The notes beneath the pieces are model-generated. The model ran no database searches, was not told the DNA's origin, and worked only from the letters and a program-made list of their open reading frames with translations. A stretch of 64,000 nt of DNA. Origin: DSWT01 sp036845725 (GTDB taxonomy: Bacteria; Chloroflexota; Anaerolineae; B4-G1; SLSP01). Location of the stretch: contig DAIUDK010000005.1 in NCBI GenBank assembly GCA_036845725.1, forward strand, positions 24,967-88,966, in the 5' to 3' direction. Shown here one piece after another: positions 50,652 to 58,779 of the stretch (the first letter of the stretch is position 1; each line of letters starts with the position of its first letter). Made by a program: the position numbers and the translations under genes.

Positions 50652-52334
50652 CTACTGTTGTTGCACCTTCGCCCAGCTATCCCGCAGCGACACCGTCAGG
50701 TTGAACACGATTTTCCCTTCCGTCGTATCCGGGTCGGTGCAGAAGTAGCCTTTGCGCATGAACTGGTAGCGATCGCCCGGTTGCGTCCCGGCAAGACCTG
50801 GCTCGACTTTCGCGTCCGCCAGGATGACGAGTGAGTCGGGGTTGAGGTTCGTCATAAAGTCCTGGCCTTCGGGGGCGTCGCCGGGATCGTCTTTGGTGAA
50901 GAGGTAGTCGTACATGCGCATCTCGGCGTCCAACGCGTGGGCGGCTGAGACCCAGTGGATTGTCCCCTTGACCTTGCGCCCGTCGGGTGTCGCACCACCG
51001 CGCGATTCGGGGTCATACGTGGCGTGCAGCTCGACGATAGTGCCGTCCGCATCCTTGACGACGTCCGTGCAGGTGATGTAGTAAGCGCCCACCAGGCGCA
51101 CTTCGCGTCCCGGCGCGAGGCGGAAATACTTGGGCGCTGGTGTTTCCATAAAGTCCTCTTGCTCGATGTAGACGACGCGGGAGAACGGCACTTGCCGCGT
51201 GCCCATTTCTGGCTTCTGCGGGTGGTTGGGGACGTCGAAATACTCCACTTGCCCTTCGGGGTAGTTGGTGATGACGACTTTGAGCGGTTCGAGCACCGCC
51301 ATCGCGCGCGGGGCACGCTCGTTCAGGTCCTCACGGATGCAGTGTTCGAGCAAGGCAATGTCTACCACGCTGTTGGCCTTGGCGATGCCGACACGGTTCA
51401 GGAAGTCGGCGATGATCTCCGGTGTGTAGCCGCGCCGCCGCAGCCCGCGCAGGGTGGGCATCCGGGGGTCGTCCCAGCCGCGCACGTGGCCTTCGTTGAC
51501 CAATCGCAGCAGGAAGCGCTTACTCAGCACCGTGCGCGTGAGATTGAGCCGCGCAAATTCGATCTGCTGCGGGTGATAGATGCCGAGCGCGTCCAGGAAC
51601 CAGTCGTAGAGCGGGCGGTGATCTTCGTACCCCAGGTCGCACATCGAGTGGGTGATGCCTTCGATGGAATCTTCCAGGCCGTGCGCCCAGTCGTACATTG
51701 GGTAGATGTGCCATTTATCACCGGTGCGATGGTGCGGCGCGTGGACGATACGGTACATCACGGGGTCGCGCAAGTTGATGTTCGGCGACGCCATATCGAT
51801 CTTGGCGCGCAGTACGCGCGAGCCGGCGGGGAACTCGCCCGCGCGCATCCGGCGCAGTAAATCGAGGTTCTCTTCGACGGAGCGGTCGCGGAAGGGGCTG
51901 TTCTTGCCGGGTTCGGTGAGCGTGCCGCGATAGTCGCGAATTTCGCCGGCGCTCAGGTCGTCGACATAAGCCTGTCCTTGCCGGACGAGTTGCTCGGCCC
52001 ATTCATACGTTTGCTCGAAGTAGTCCGAGGCGTAGAAAATCGTGTCGCCGAAGTCGTGACCGAGCCAGCGGATGTCTTCGATGATGGCCTTTACATATTC
52101 GTCTTCCTCTTTGGCCGGGTTGGTGTCGTCGAAGCGCAGGTTGCACTTGCCGCCGTAATTCTTGGCGACGCCGAAATCGATCGCCATCGCCTTGGCATGC
52201 CCGATGTGCAGGTAGCCGTTCGGCTCCGGCGGGAAGCGGGTATGCACGCGCCCGCCAAATCGTCCGCTCTTCAGGTCCTCCTCGACTGTCGCGCGAATAA
52301 AATCTCGTGGGGCAGTGGCTTCGTTTTCTGTCAT
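50652..52334 (-). CDS. glnS: Glutaminyl-tRNA synthetase
   Basis: 560 residues from the ATG at 52334 (AAGGAGGAG upstream; a longer frame to 52361 has none). Class I signatures: FPPEPNGYLHIGHAKA (HIGH) and LTRTVLSKRFLLRLV (KMSKS equivalent). The GlnRS-specific GWDDPRMPTLRGLRRRGY and the two C-terminal anticodon-binding beta barrels are present. It charges tRNA-Gln directly. It follows glutamine synthetase on the same strand, so glutamine supply and use lie side by side. Confidence 0.97.
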   Translation of the reverse strand: MTENEATAPRDFIRATVEEDLKSGRFGGRVHTRFPPEPNGYLHIGHAKAMAIDFGVAKNYGGKCNLRFDDTNPAKEEDEYVKAIIEDIRWLGHDFGDTIFYASDYFEQTYEWAEQLVRQGQAYVDDLSAGEIRDYRGTLTEPGKNSPFRDRSVEENLDLLRRMRAGEFPAGSRVLRAKIDMASPNINLRDPVMYRIVHAPHHRTGDKWHIYPMYDWAHGLEDSIEGITHSMCDLGYEDHRPLYDWFLDALGIYHPQQIEFARLNLTRTVLSKRFLLRLVNEGHVRGWDDPRMPTLRGLRRRGYTPEIIADFLNRVGIAKANSVVDIALLEHCIREDLNERAPRAMAVLEPLKVVITNYPEGQVEYFDVPNHPQKPEMGTRQVPFSRVVYIEQEDFMETPAPKYFRLAPGREVRLVGAYYITCTDVVKDADGTIVELHATYDPESRGGATPDGRKVKGTIHWVSAAHALDAEMRMYDYLFTKDDPGDAPEGQDFMTNLNPDSLVILADAKVEPGLAGTQPGDRYQFMRKGYFCTDPDTTEGKIVFNLTVSLRDSWAKVQQQ

Positions 52335-52358
52335 TGTCTCCTCCTTCGAAAATAGTCT

Positions 52359-52410
52359 CAACGGATTAAACGGAAAAATATCCGTTAAATTCCGTTGAAT
52401 CCGTTGAGAA
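52359..52410. repeat. ATCCGTT-type repeat, family C (copy 1)
   Basis: CTCAACGGATTAAACGGA facing TCCGTTGAATCCGTTGAG around an AT-rich centre, in the glnA-glnS gap. Related single-armed copies lie at 53990-54030 and, in frame inside the RHS fragment, at 61178-61205. Confidence 0.65.
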
Positions 52411-52463
52411 AATCCTTTTCATCCTCGCTGGTGTGGAATCCTACATGGGGACTCCTCAGTATA

Positions 52464-52532
52464 AACCACGAATCCACACGAATTTTTACGAATAACAGAA
52501 ATTAGTGCAGATTCGTGAAAATTCGTGGTGAA
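52464..52532. repeat. Dispersed inverted repeat, family A (copy 4)
   Basis: ACCACGAATCCACACGAATT facing ATTCGTGAAAATTCGTGGT, directly after the glnA stop. Together with the family C copy it fills most of the glnA-glnS gap. Confidence 0.75.
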
Positions 52533-52551
52533 ATTACCCTTCGACTGTCAC

Positions 52552-53970
52552 TTACAAGTCGTAGTATAGCTCAATTTCGTAAGGGTGTGGGCGATTGTTG
52601 ACTTGTTTCTCTTCCCACCGCTTGCGCTCGATCCAGCGCTGGATGAGTTCTTCGTTGAATACCTCACCCGCGAGCAGGAAATCGTGGTCGACTTCCAACG
52701 CATCCATCGCCGCGCCGAGCGACGTGGGCAGCGCTTTGATCGTCGCGCGCTTCTCTGCCGGCCAGGAGAAAATGTCCTCATCCACCGGCCCGAAGCCCAT
52801 CTCGGTCGGGTCTATCCGCTTGAGGATACCATCGATGCCGGCGAGCAACTGCACCGCCATCGCCAGGTAGGGATTGCAGGTGGCGTCCGGTGGGCGGAAC
52901 TCGAACCGCGCCGAGTCGGGCTGGTTGGCGTATTTGGGGATGCGAATCGCTGCGCTGCGGTTGCCGAGCGAGTAGATGGCGCTGATGGGCGCCTCGTAGC
53001 CGGGGATCAGTCGCCGGAACGAGTTGGTGCTCGGATTGGTGAAGGCCATCACCGCGCCGCCGTGATGAAGCAAGCCACCGATGTAGTACCGGCCCAGGTC
53101 GCTGATCGTCCCGTATTGCTCCGGGTCGTAGCACAGGTTCTTGCCGTCCTTCCATAAGTATTGGTGGAAGTGCATCCCCGAACCGGCCTCGCCGTAGAGC
53201 GGCTTGGGCATAAACGTGACCGACATCCCTTCCTTGAACGCCGTCATCCGCGACACGTACTTCACCAGCATCGACCCATCCGCCGCCTGGAGGAGCGGCA
53301 GCATTGGCGTTTCGATCTCGCACTGTCCCGGCCCGCCGACTTCGTGATGATGGTATTTCACGTCCAGGCCCATGTTCAACAAGTGCTGGCTGATGCGCGA
53401 GCGCAGGTTGTACAGGTGATCCTGCGGTGGGATCGCGTGGTAGCCGCCGTGCCGGGGGATGGTGTAGCCGCTGCCCATTTCCTGTGCGTTCCAGTTCGCC
53501 TCTTCCGATTCCACGCGGTAAAAGGCCGAGTTCATACTGTTCTGATAGCTCACGCCATTGAACACGTAGAATTCGAATTCCGGCCCCCACAGGCTCGTAT
53601 CGGCGACGCCGGTGGTGCGCATATAGTCCTCGGCGCGCAGGGCGATGTTGCGCGGATCGTAGGGGAAGATCGCGCGCGTGTCGGCCTCTTTTGCGGAGCA
53701 GATGAAGCTCAACGTGGGCATATCCCAGAAAGGATCCTCTGCGCCGGTGCTGAGATCGGGCACGGCGACCATATCGCCCGCGCTGATCGACTTGAACCCC
53801 ACGCTGGAGCCATCAAAGCCGACGCCTTCGGCCATCAACTCCAGCGTGAAATGCGCGGCAGGGATCGTCACGTGATGCCAGCGTCCCCAGAGATCGCAGA
53901 ATTTGAGGTCTACCATGGCAATCTCGTGCTCACGGATATAGCTTTGCGCCTCTTCGAGCGTCTTGAACAC
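52552..53970 (-). CDS. glnA: Glutamine synthetase, type I
   Basis: 472 residues; ATP-dependent synthesis of glutamine from glutamate and ammonia in the cytoplasm. Marks: VDLKFCDLWGRWHHVT, GFDGSSVGF, GPEFEFYVF, HHHEVGGPGQCE, KPLYGEAGSGMHFHQ, NPSTNSFRRLIPGYEAP, NRSAAIRIP and RFEFRPPDATCNPYLA. At the place of the adenylylation site (NLYDLP in the E. coli type) it has DIFSWP, with Phe401 instead of Tyr, so control by adenylylation is not expected. No glnB or adenylyltransferase gene is nearby. The start has only a weak ribosome site (AAGGAGG about 8 bases upstream, just after a family C repeat). Confidence 0.96.
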   Translation of the reverse strand: MFKTLEEAQSYIREHEIAMVDLKFCDLWGRWHHVTIPAAHFTLELMAEGVGFDGSSVGFKSISAGDMVAVPDLSTGAEDPFWDMPTLSFICSAKEADTRAIFPYDPRNIALRAEDYMRTTGVADTSLWGPEFEFYVFNGVSYQNSMNSAFYRVESEEANWNAQEMGSGYTIPRHGGYHAIPPQDHLYNLRSRISQHLLNMGLDVKYHHHEVGGPGQCEIETPMLPLLQAADGSMLVKYVSRMTAFKEGMSVTFMPKPLYGEAGSGMHFHQYLWKDGKNLCYDPEQYGTISDLGRYYIGGLLHHGGAVMAFTNPSTNSFRRLIPGYEAPISAIYSLGNRSAAIRIPKYANQPDSARFEFRPPDATCNPYLAMAVQLLAGIDGILKRIDPTEMGFGPVDEDIFSWPAEKRATIKALPTSLGAAMDALEVDHDFLLAGEVFNEELIQRWIERKRWEEKQVNNRPHPYEIELYYDL

Positions 53971-53989
53971 TACGGGCCTCCTTGAAAAT

Positions 53990-54030
53990 GGTAAACTAAA
54001 AATCCGTTAGAATCCGTTCAATCCATTGAC
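53990..54030. repeat. ATCCGTT-type repeat, family C (copy 2)
   Basis: AATCCGTTAGAATCCGTTCAATCCATTGACAG, three 9-10 base units, in the divergent 234-base gap between glnA and uxuA. The rest of the gap holds loose GAATCATGAATC and ACCAATTACCGATACC units like those at 31230 and 30010. Confidence 0.6.
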
Positions 54031-54204
54031 AGTCATTATATGCACCTTTGCTTTTGCGGCAAGAAAAGGGCACTGTGTTATTTGAATGTTATGCTGAAGT
54101 TGTGTATACTTTAGACGTGATACAGATAGGCCAATTACGAATCATGAATCGCGGATCACCAATTACCGATACCAGTTACTAGAACTATAGGAGAAGATGC
54201 CAGA

Positions 54205-55191
54205 ATGATCAAAATTGCTGAGGTATTGCCCCCTTATCCCACCCCGCTATGGCGGATGGTCAAGCAGTGCGGCGTGGATTACGTCGTCGGCTCGATGGAC
54301 TTCCGGCGAGGCTTGAATGTGGATAAAGAAAGCTTGCCGTGGAGCTATATGTCGCTGGTGCGAATCAAGACCGCTTATGAGGACGGCGGCTTCAAATTCG
54401 ATGTGCTCGAAAGCCGTCCGCCGCTCAATAAGGCCAAGCTCGGCCTGCCGGGGCGGGATGAAGAAATCGACACCGCTATCACCTTGATCCGCAACATTGG
54501 CGCGCTCGGCATACGAGTGTGGTGCTATGAGTGGATGCCCGTCTTCAACTGGATGCGCACCTCGACCACCGCACCCGCGCGGGGTGGGGCGTTGGCGACC
54601 GCCTACGATCACGACCTGATGCGCAACGCGCCGCTCACCGAATACGGCATCGTTACCGAAGAGCAGTTGTGGGAAAACCTGGAATACTTTCTCAAAGCGG
54701 TTGTGCCGGAAGCGGAAAAGGCCGGCGTGTTGCTGGCGATGCACCCCGATGATCCGCCCATTTCGCCGATCCGTGGATTGGGCCGTATTATGCGCAGCAT
54801 CGAGAACTACCAGCGCTTGCTTGACCTCGTCCCCAGTCCGGTCAACGGCATTGCGCTGTGCATGGGCAACTTCACGCTGATGACCGACGACCTACCCGGC
54901 GTGATTCGCCATTTCGGCAAGCAGGACAAAATCTTCTTCGTCCACTTCCGCGACGTGCGCGGCACGCCGGAGAAATTCGTCGAAACCTTCCACGACGACG
55001 GCAAGACCGACATGCTGGCCTGTATGCAAGCCTACCGCGACGTCGGTTTCGAGGGCGTCTGCCGTCCCGACCACGTCCCCACGATGGAAGGCGACAGCAA
55101 CGACAACCCCTCGTATTCGTCGGTAGGCCGGCTCTTCGCCATCGGCTATCTCAAGGGCTTGCGCGAAGCGGTGTATGGGCAGAGAAGTTGA
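54205..55191 (+). CDS. uxuA: Mannonate dehydratase
   Basis: 328 residues, TIM-barrel. Marks: VCYEWMPVFNW-type region (VWCYEWMPVFNWMRT), LLAMHPDDPPISPIRGLGRIM, FVHFRDVRGTPEKFVETFHDDG and GVCRPDHVPTMEGD. It turns D-mannonate into 2-keto-3-deoxygluconate in glucuronate breakdown. It is followed by the front of a GH42 beta-galactosidase gene, so this was probably a sugar-use locus before the rearrangement at 55700. Confidence 0.93.
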   Translation: MIKIAEVLPPYPTPLWRMVKQCGVDYVVGSMDFRRGLNVDKESLPWSYMSLVRIKTAYEDGGFKFDVLESRPPLNKAKLGLPGRDEEIDTAITLIRNIGALGIRVWCYEWMPVFNWMRTSTTAPARGGALATAYDHDLMRNAPLTEYGIVTEEQLWENLEYFLKAVVPEAEKAGVLLAMHPDDPPISPIRGLGRIMRSIENYQRLLDLVPSPVNGIALCMGNFTLMTDDLPGVIRHFGKQDKIFFVHFRDVRGTPEKFVETFHDDGKTDMLACMQAYRDVGFEGVCRPDHVPTMEGDSNDNPSYSSVGRLFAIGYLKGLREAVYGQRS

Positions 55192-55261
55192 TTTTTAACC
55201 GCGAATCTCGCGAATCTACACGAATCTCTTTGAGCCTTAAGCGTTTGTACAGGAGCGTACA

Positions 55262-55774
55262 ATGATTGAGAAATATCCCCCGATTACGTCGAAATTGCCT
55301 GTTTTGCTGCACGGCGGCGACTACAACCCCGATCAGTGGCCTGCCGAAGTGTGGGAGCAGGACATGCGCTTGATGAAGTTGGCCCACTGCAACGCGATGT
55401 CGGTCGGCATCTTCGCCTGGGCGCGGCTGGAACCCGCCGAGGGCCAGTTTGACTTCGACTGGCTCGACCGGGTGATGGACATGATTGTCGAGAACGGCGG
55501 CGTGGCTGTGCTGGCGACGCCGAGTGGGGCGCGTCCGGCGTGGTTGGCGCGCCAGTACCCAGAGGTGCTGCGCGTTCGCGCCGACCGTCAGCGCAATCTC
55601 TTCGGCGGGCGGCATAACCATTGCCTTACCTCGCCGGTCTACCGCGAGAAGGTGCGCATCATCAACGGCAAACTCGCCGAGCGGTACGCGGATCATCCGG
55701 GTTGCTCACGAGTCGAAAGTTGGTTATACATCCTTAACACAAGAGGTGCAAAAGCAGATAGCAAAAGATGTTGA
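55262..55774 (+). pseudogene. Beta-galactosidase (GH42) gene truncated by rearrangement
   Basis: The first about 147 codons are a normal GH42 start: LLHGGDYNPDQWPAEVWEQD, LMKLAHCNAMSVGIFAWARLEPAEGQFDFDWLD, TPSGARPAWLARQYPEV and HNHCLTSPVYREKVRIINGKLAERYADHP. Homology stops at 55700, where the sequence changes to a toxin C-terminus in another frame. The last 23 codons (CSRVESWLYILNTRG...) are read-through. GH42 enzymes have about 650-700 residues, so the acid/base Asn-Glu and nucleophile are lost and it cannot be active. AGGAG precedes the ATG. Confidence 0.88.
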
Positions 55775-55907
55775 ACTAATAGTAACCGGGGAAATTGATT
55801 CCGCTGTCTGGCACTTTTTCACCAGTCCTATTACGGGTGAAAGGGGACCAAGTAGACCTCTGGAACAAGCACTTATGCAAGCGGGTATACTAATTGTCAG
55901 ACATTAG
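55701..55907 (+). pseudogene. C-terminal fragment of a polymorphic toxin (nuclease-like)
   Basis: 68 codons with no start: VAHESKVGYTSLTQEVQKQI, then IVTGEIDSAVWHFFTSPITG, GPSRPLEQALMQAGI, ending at TAG. The E-S-K-VGY block followed by W-H-F-F and a GPS...L...G-I end is a pattern I recall from C-termini of restriction-endonuclease-fold toxins of RHS and related systems. It begins exactly at the break in the GH42 gene and is followed by a probable immunity gene, so it is a displaced toxin tip. Confidence 0.6.
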
Positions 55908-55967
55908 AGGATATATAGATTCGGAGGTGTGCTACAATTTTAGGCAAACGTCTATAGGAGCAAGATA

Positions 55968-57119
55968 ATGAGCTACGATATTCAGATTTGGTCAGTTCGC
56001 CCTGTCGTGTTACCAGCGGCTCTTCCTGATAGGCAGAAATGGCATCCTGAAGGCGAGGTATGGCAACACACTGCCAAGAGCTGGCAGATTACAGTCACTC
56101 CTTCACTTAAAGTGTCTCTTGAAGATATACCCGAGGACGTCGTTGGGTTGCTGCCAGGAATTTGCTATCTAACAGAACTAACCCTTGAGCCCCTTGTCGT
56201 GCCAAAGAGTGCACAAAACCTGTTGATCAAAGTTTCACGGTGTCTTGCTAAAGATGCACATGGAGTAGTTCTTGATCGCCAAACAGATACATTAGTCACA
56301 CCAACAGGTGTCCAAAGATATCGGCCTCAACAACGGGAAGAGAGATTCTCTATCCTAAAGTTTTCTTGGTGGTTTACTGACGGTCCGCTTCTGACAAATC
56401 TAGGACTTCACAAATTCATTGAGCTGATGGAAGATATGCTTCCAGAAGCAATCCCTAGACGTTACGGACTCTACGAACCACCGCAGTATCTTTACACAGA
56501 AACTGGAAGAGAGCATTTTTTAGCATTCCTTCAAAAACATCTAGACAAGATTGTGGTGTGGTATCCACACAGACCAGTTGTTGGTGTCTACCTACATTGT
56601 GGACCCAAATGGGGTGCTACGCCGCAAGGCTTTCGTGCAAATCACGTAGAGGTCGAAATCGAAGCTCGCGTATTGGAACAACCAGGATGGAATACTGGAC
56701 TAGCCAGACTGTGGCAAGCTGCTTCACAAACGATTCAACCCTTCTACGGTGATGTCAGGACGCTCAGGGGGGGTATCCGGACGGGGGCGACATACACCTT
56801 TGATACTGAGACAGAATTCCATCCAGTGAATGGGATTTGGTGGAAGGGGATTCCGCGTACACTTGGACAGGCTGTTGTGTTGGGTAGACCATATCTTAAT
56901 CTCTGGCCACGTTTTGTAGAAGCGGCGCAAATCGTGAACGATTTGGCATTTTTTTCTACAAGTGACTGGACAACACTAAAAGAAGTATCTGGTCTAGTGG
57001 GTGGTGTACCTGAAACTATTGCGCAATGCCGAACGCCAGTTTGGATTGATGCTCCCTTTGGCGGCAGAACTATCAGTTGGAATACAGAGTATCCCCCCAT
57101 ATGGCCTTTTAGGCATTAA
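55968..57119 (+). CDS. Probable immunity protein for the adjacent toxin fragment
   Basis: 383 residues, Trp/Pro-rich, no signal peptide or membrane segment. Start MSYDIQIWSVRPVVLPAALP after AGGAGC. I do not recognise a catalytic motif. Place, size and AT-rich composition fit a cytoplasmic immunity protein: it directly follows a toxin C-terminus (60 bases) and precedes a second toxin cassette. Its stop lies next to the Hint fragment. Confidence 0.6.
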   Translation: MSYDIQIWSVRPVVLPAALPDRQKWHPEGEVWQHTAKSWQITVTPSLKVSLEDIPEDVVGLLPGICYLTELTLEPLVVPKSAQNLLIKVSRCLAKDAHGVVLDRQTDTLVTPTGVQRYRPQQREERFSILKFSWWFTDGPLLTNLGLHKFIELMEDMLPEAIPRRYGLYEPPQYLYTETGREHFLAFLQKHLDKIVVWYPHRPVVGVYLHCGPKWGATPQGFRANHVEVEIEARVLEQPGWNTGLARLWQAASQTIQPFYGDVRTLRGGIRTGATYTFDTETEFHPVNGIWWKGIPRTLGQAVVLGRPYLNLWPRFVEAAQIVNDLAFFSTSDWTTLKEVSGLVGGVPETIAQCRTPVWIDAPFGGRTISWNTEYPPIWPFRH

Positions 57120-57121
57120 GA

Positions 57122-57826
57122 ACCGCTCCGGAGCACCTTTTCTGCACAGATGAAGATGCGTGGATAGCCGCAGGTGACTACGTTCTGGCCTACAATGAAG
57201 CGACCGGTGAAGTAGGTTACTATCCCGTCACCGCACTGTGGGTCCACGAAGACGAAATTGTCGTCCACCTAACCATCGCGGGCGAAACCATCGAGACGAC
57301 GCCGGAGCATCCTTTCTACACGGACAAAGGCGCGTGGATCGCTGCCGGTGACTTGCAGGTCGGCGACCGGGTACGTCAGGCAGACGGCAGCTTTGGCGCT
57401 GTGGAGGCAGTGACATTTGAGCACCGGCCCCAAGTGATGTACAATGTCACTGTAGCCGGCGCCCATACCTATTTCGTCGGTGATGGGCTGTGGTTGGTGC
57501 ATAATTCGTGCAATCCTTCTCGCACATTAGCTCGGAACATGGAAAAGAATGGGATCAATCGTCCACCTAATACGGCTACTCATCATATAGTAGCTCATAG
57601 TGATCCCTCTGCTGCATCTGCACGTGCAATTTTGGCCAAGGAGGGTATTGGTATTAATGATGCGATTAATGGCGTTTTTCTGGATGTGAACTCACATTAT
57701 AGTTAACATACTGGGCGATATTATCGAGAAGTTGATAGACGGTTGAGCAATGCTAAACCGGGACAAGTAAGACAAGTTCTCGCTCAAATTGCCCGTGAAT
57801 TACTAGCAGGGACATTTCCAAGATAA
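57122..57826 (+). pseudogene. Orphan Hint-AHH nuclease toxin cassette with a nonsense codon
   Basis: An open frame without a usable start reads a Hint (intein-like self-cleaving) domain: GDYVLAYNEATGEVGYYPVT, LWVHEDEIVVHLTIAGETIETTPEHPFYT, GDLQVGDRVRQADGSFGAVEA, and the C-terminal block MYNVTVAGAHTYFVGDGLWLVHN. The Hint N-terminus is missing. After the cleavage Asn comes an AHH nuclease toxin (TATHHIVAHSDPSAASARAIL, GVFLDVNSHYS). TAA at 57704-57706 interrupts it, yet the same frame continues HTGRYYREVDRRLSNAKPGQ to a stop at 57824. TTA in place of TAA would give Ser-Leu-His-Thr, the usual AHH sequence, so a one-base nonsense change is likely. It is inactive as it stands. Confidence 0.8.
57128..57178 (+). 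repeat. In-frame duplicate of a Hint segment (partner 57302-57352)
   Basis: Encodes PEHLFCTDEDAWIAAGD, a diverged copy of PEHPFYTDKGAWIAAGD at 57302-57352 in the same frame, 174 bases apart. It replaces the expected first splicing block (Cys-Phe-x-x-Gly-Thr) of the Hint domain, so it marks a recombination joint. Confidence 0.7.
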
Positions 57827-57851
57827 TGCGCTGTTTTTTGAGGAGGTGCTT

Positions 57852-58394
57852 ATGCTGCCAGATTGGCTTGACTCATTAGATGCAAAAACCCGCTTGAGAG
57901 CAGAAAACCTTATAGAAACGTTAAGAAAATTGGGTGCTACAGACGCGCCGATGTGGGTATATTCCGAAATCCAGGAAGATATACCTCAGATGGCTCGGTT
58001 TCTCATTCTGCGACATTTATGGCAAAGCCTCAATCGTTGGGTTGAAGATAGTGCTGGTTACATACCCAGAATGATAACCGAGGCTGAGGAAAACACTACT
58101 GATTATTTTAGTGGTGCGGGGTTGGCGCTTAAGCGGTTACTAAGCAGTGGGGGAACATATGAGGATATAGGGCAAATTGCCCAATGGGTAGCTTACGAAG
58201 CAATGTTTGAGGTATTGAATGTAATCGATGAGGGTCATGTTGATGATGCTGATGAGGATTCCCCCGGTTGGGAATTGATCGAAACCGATTTTGATGGAGA
58301 TCCTACTGGACGTTGTGTTGGAGGGTTACATGAAAGCTTTTTAAGCTTAAATTTGTCTAATAAACGAAGGGCAAACTCATACATCACCGATTAA
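57852..58394 (+). CDS. Probable immunity protein for the AHH toxin
   Basis: 180 residues from the ATG at 57852 with AGGAGG 5 bases upstream. Acidic, helical (PDWLDSLDAKTRLRAENLIETLRKLGA, DYFSGAGLALKRLLSSGG), no signal peptide. It follows the toxin reading frame by 25 bases, the normal place of an immunity gene, and has the same AT-rich composition. No known family named. Confidence 0.65.
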   Translation: MLPDWLDSLDAKTRLRAENLIETLRKLGATDAPMWVYSEIQEDIPQMARFLILRHLWQSLNRWVEDSAGYIPRMITEAEENTTDYFSGAGLALKRLLSSGGTYEDIGQIAQWVAYEAMFEVLNVIDEGHVDDADEDSPGWELIETDFDGDPTGRCVGGLHESFLSLNLSNKRRANSYITD

Positions 58395-58420
58395 CCCATA
58401 AACGATGAAGGTTGGCATGT

Positions 58421-58681
58421 ATGTTAGGTCAAGAAATCACTGAAGTTATTAACCTGCGGGGGTATACATACAGTCCTTGGTATTATCAGCATGGTCATTC
58501 GATGTTAGTTGTACGGGCGTATATCGCAGATAAACCTGCGGACTATTTGTACATAGTTTTCCACGCGGTCTCTTATATGCAAATGCCTGTTTCGTGGTCG
58601 CAAGGGGATTTCAGGTTAGGTACGTCAAGTGAATTCTCGGAACTGATGAAAATGGCAGGCTTTGCTGTAAGAAAATTGTGA
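58421..58681 (+). CDS. Small hypothetical, possible immunity gene
   Basis: About 86 residues from the ATG at 58421 (GAAGG upstream): LGQEITEVINLRGYTYSPWY, ADYLYIVFHAVSYMQMPVSW. Beta-rich, no motif recognised. It lies in the toxin/immunity stretch. A further 98 bases without a gene follow. Confidence 0.5.
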   Translation: MLGQEITEVINLRGYTYSPWYYQHGHSMLVVRAYIADKPADYLYIVFHAVSYMQMPVSWSQGDFRLGTSSEFSELMKMAGFAVRKL

Positions 58682-58779
58682 CGCTGCAAGTTGCGAGGAG
58701 TAACCTTGATGTTGCCTAGCTTGCTATGGGATAGTTATTTGCATGCTAACTACCCAGAAAGTCAGACCTGAGTGATTCT

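Noticed and set aside
57690..57720. Programmed frameshift in the AHH toxin
   Set aside because: The continuation after TAA is in the same frame, so a nonsense codon, not a frameshift, interrupts it; no slippery sequence is present.
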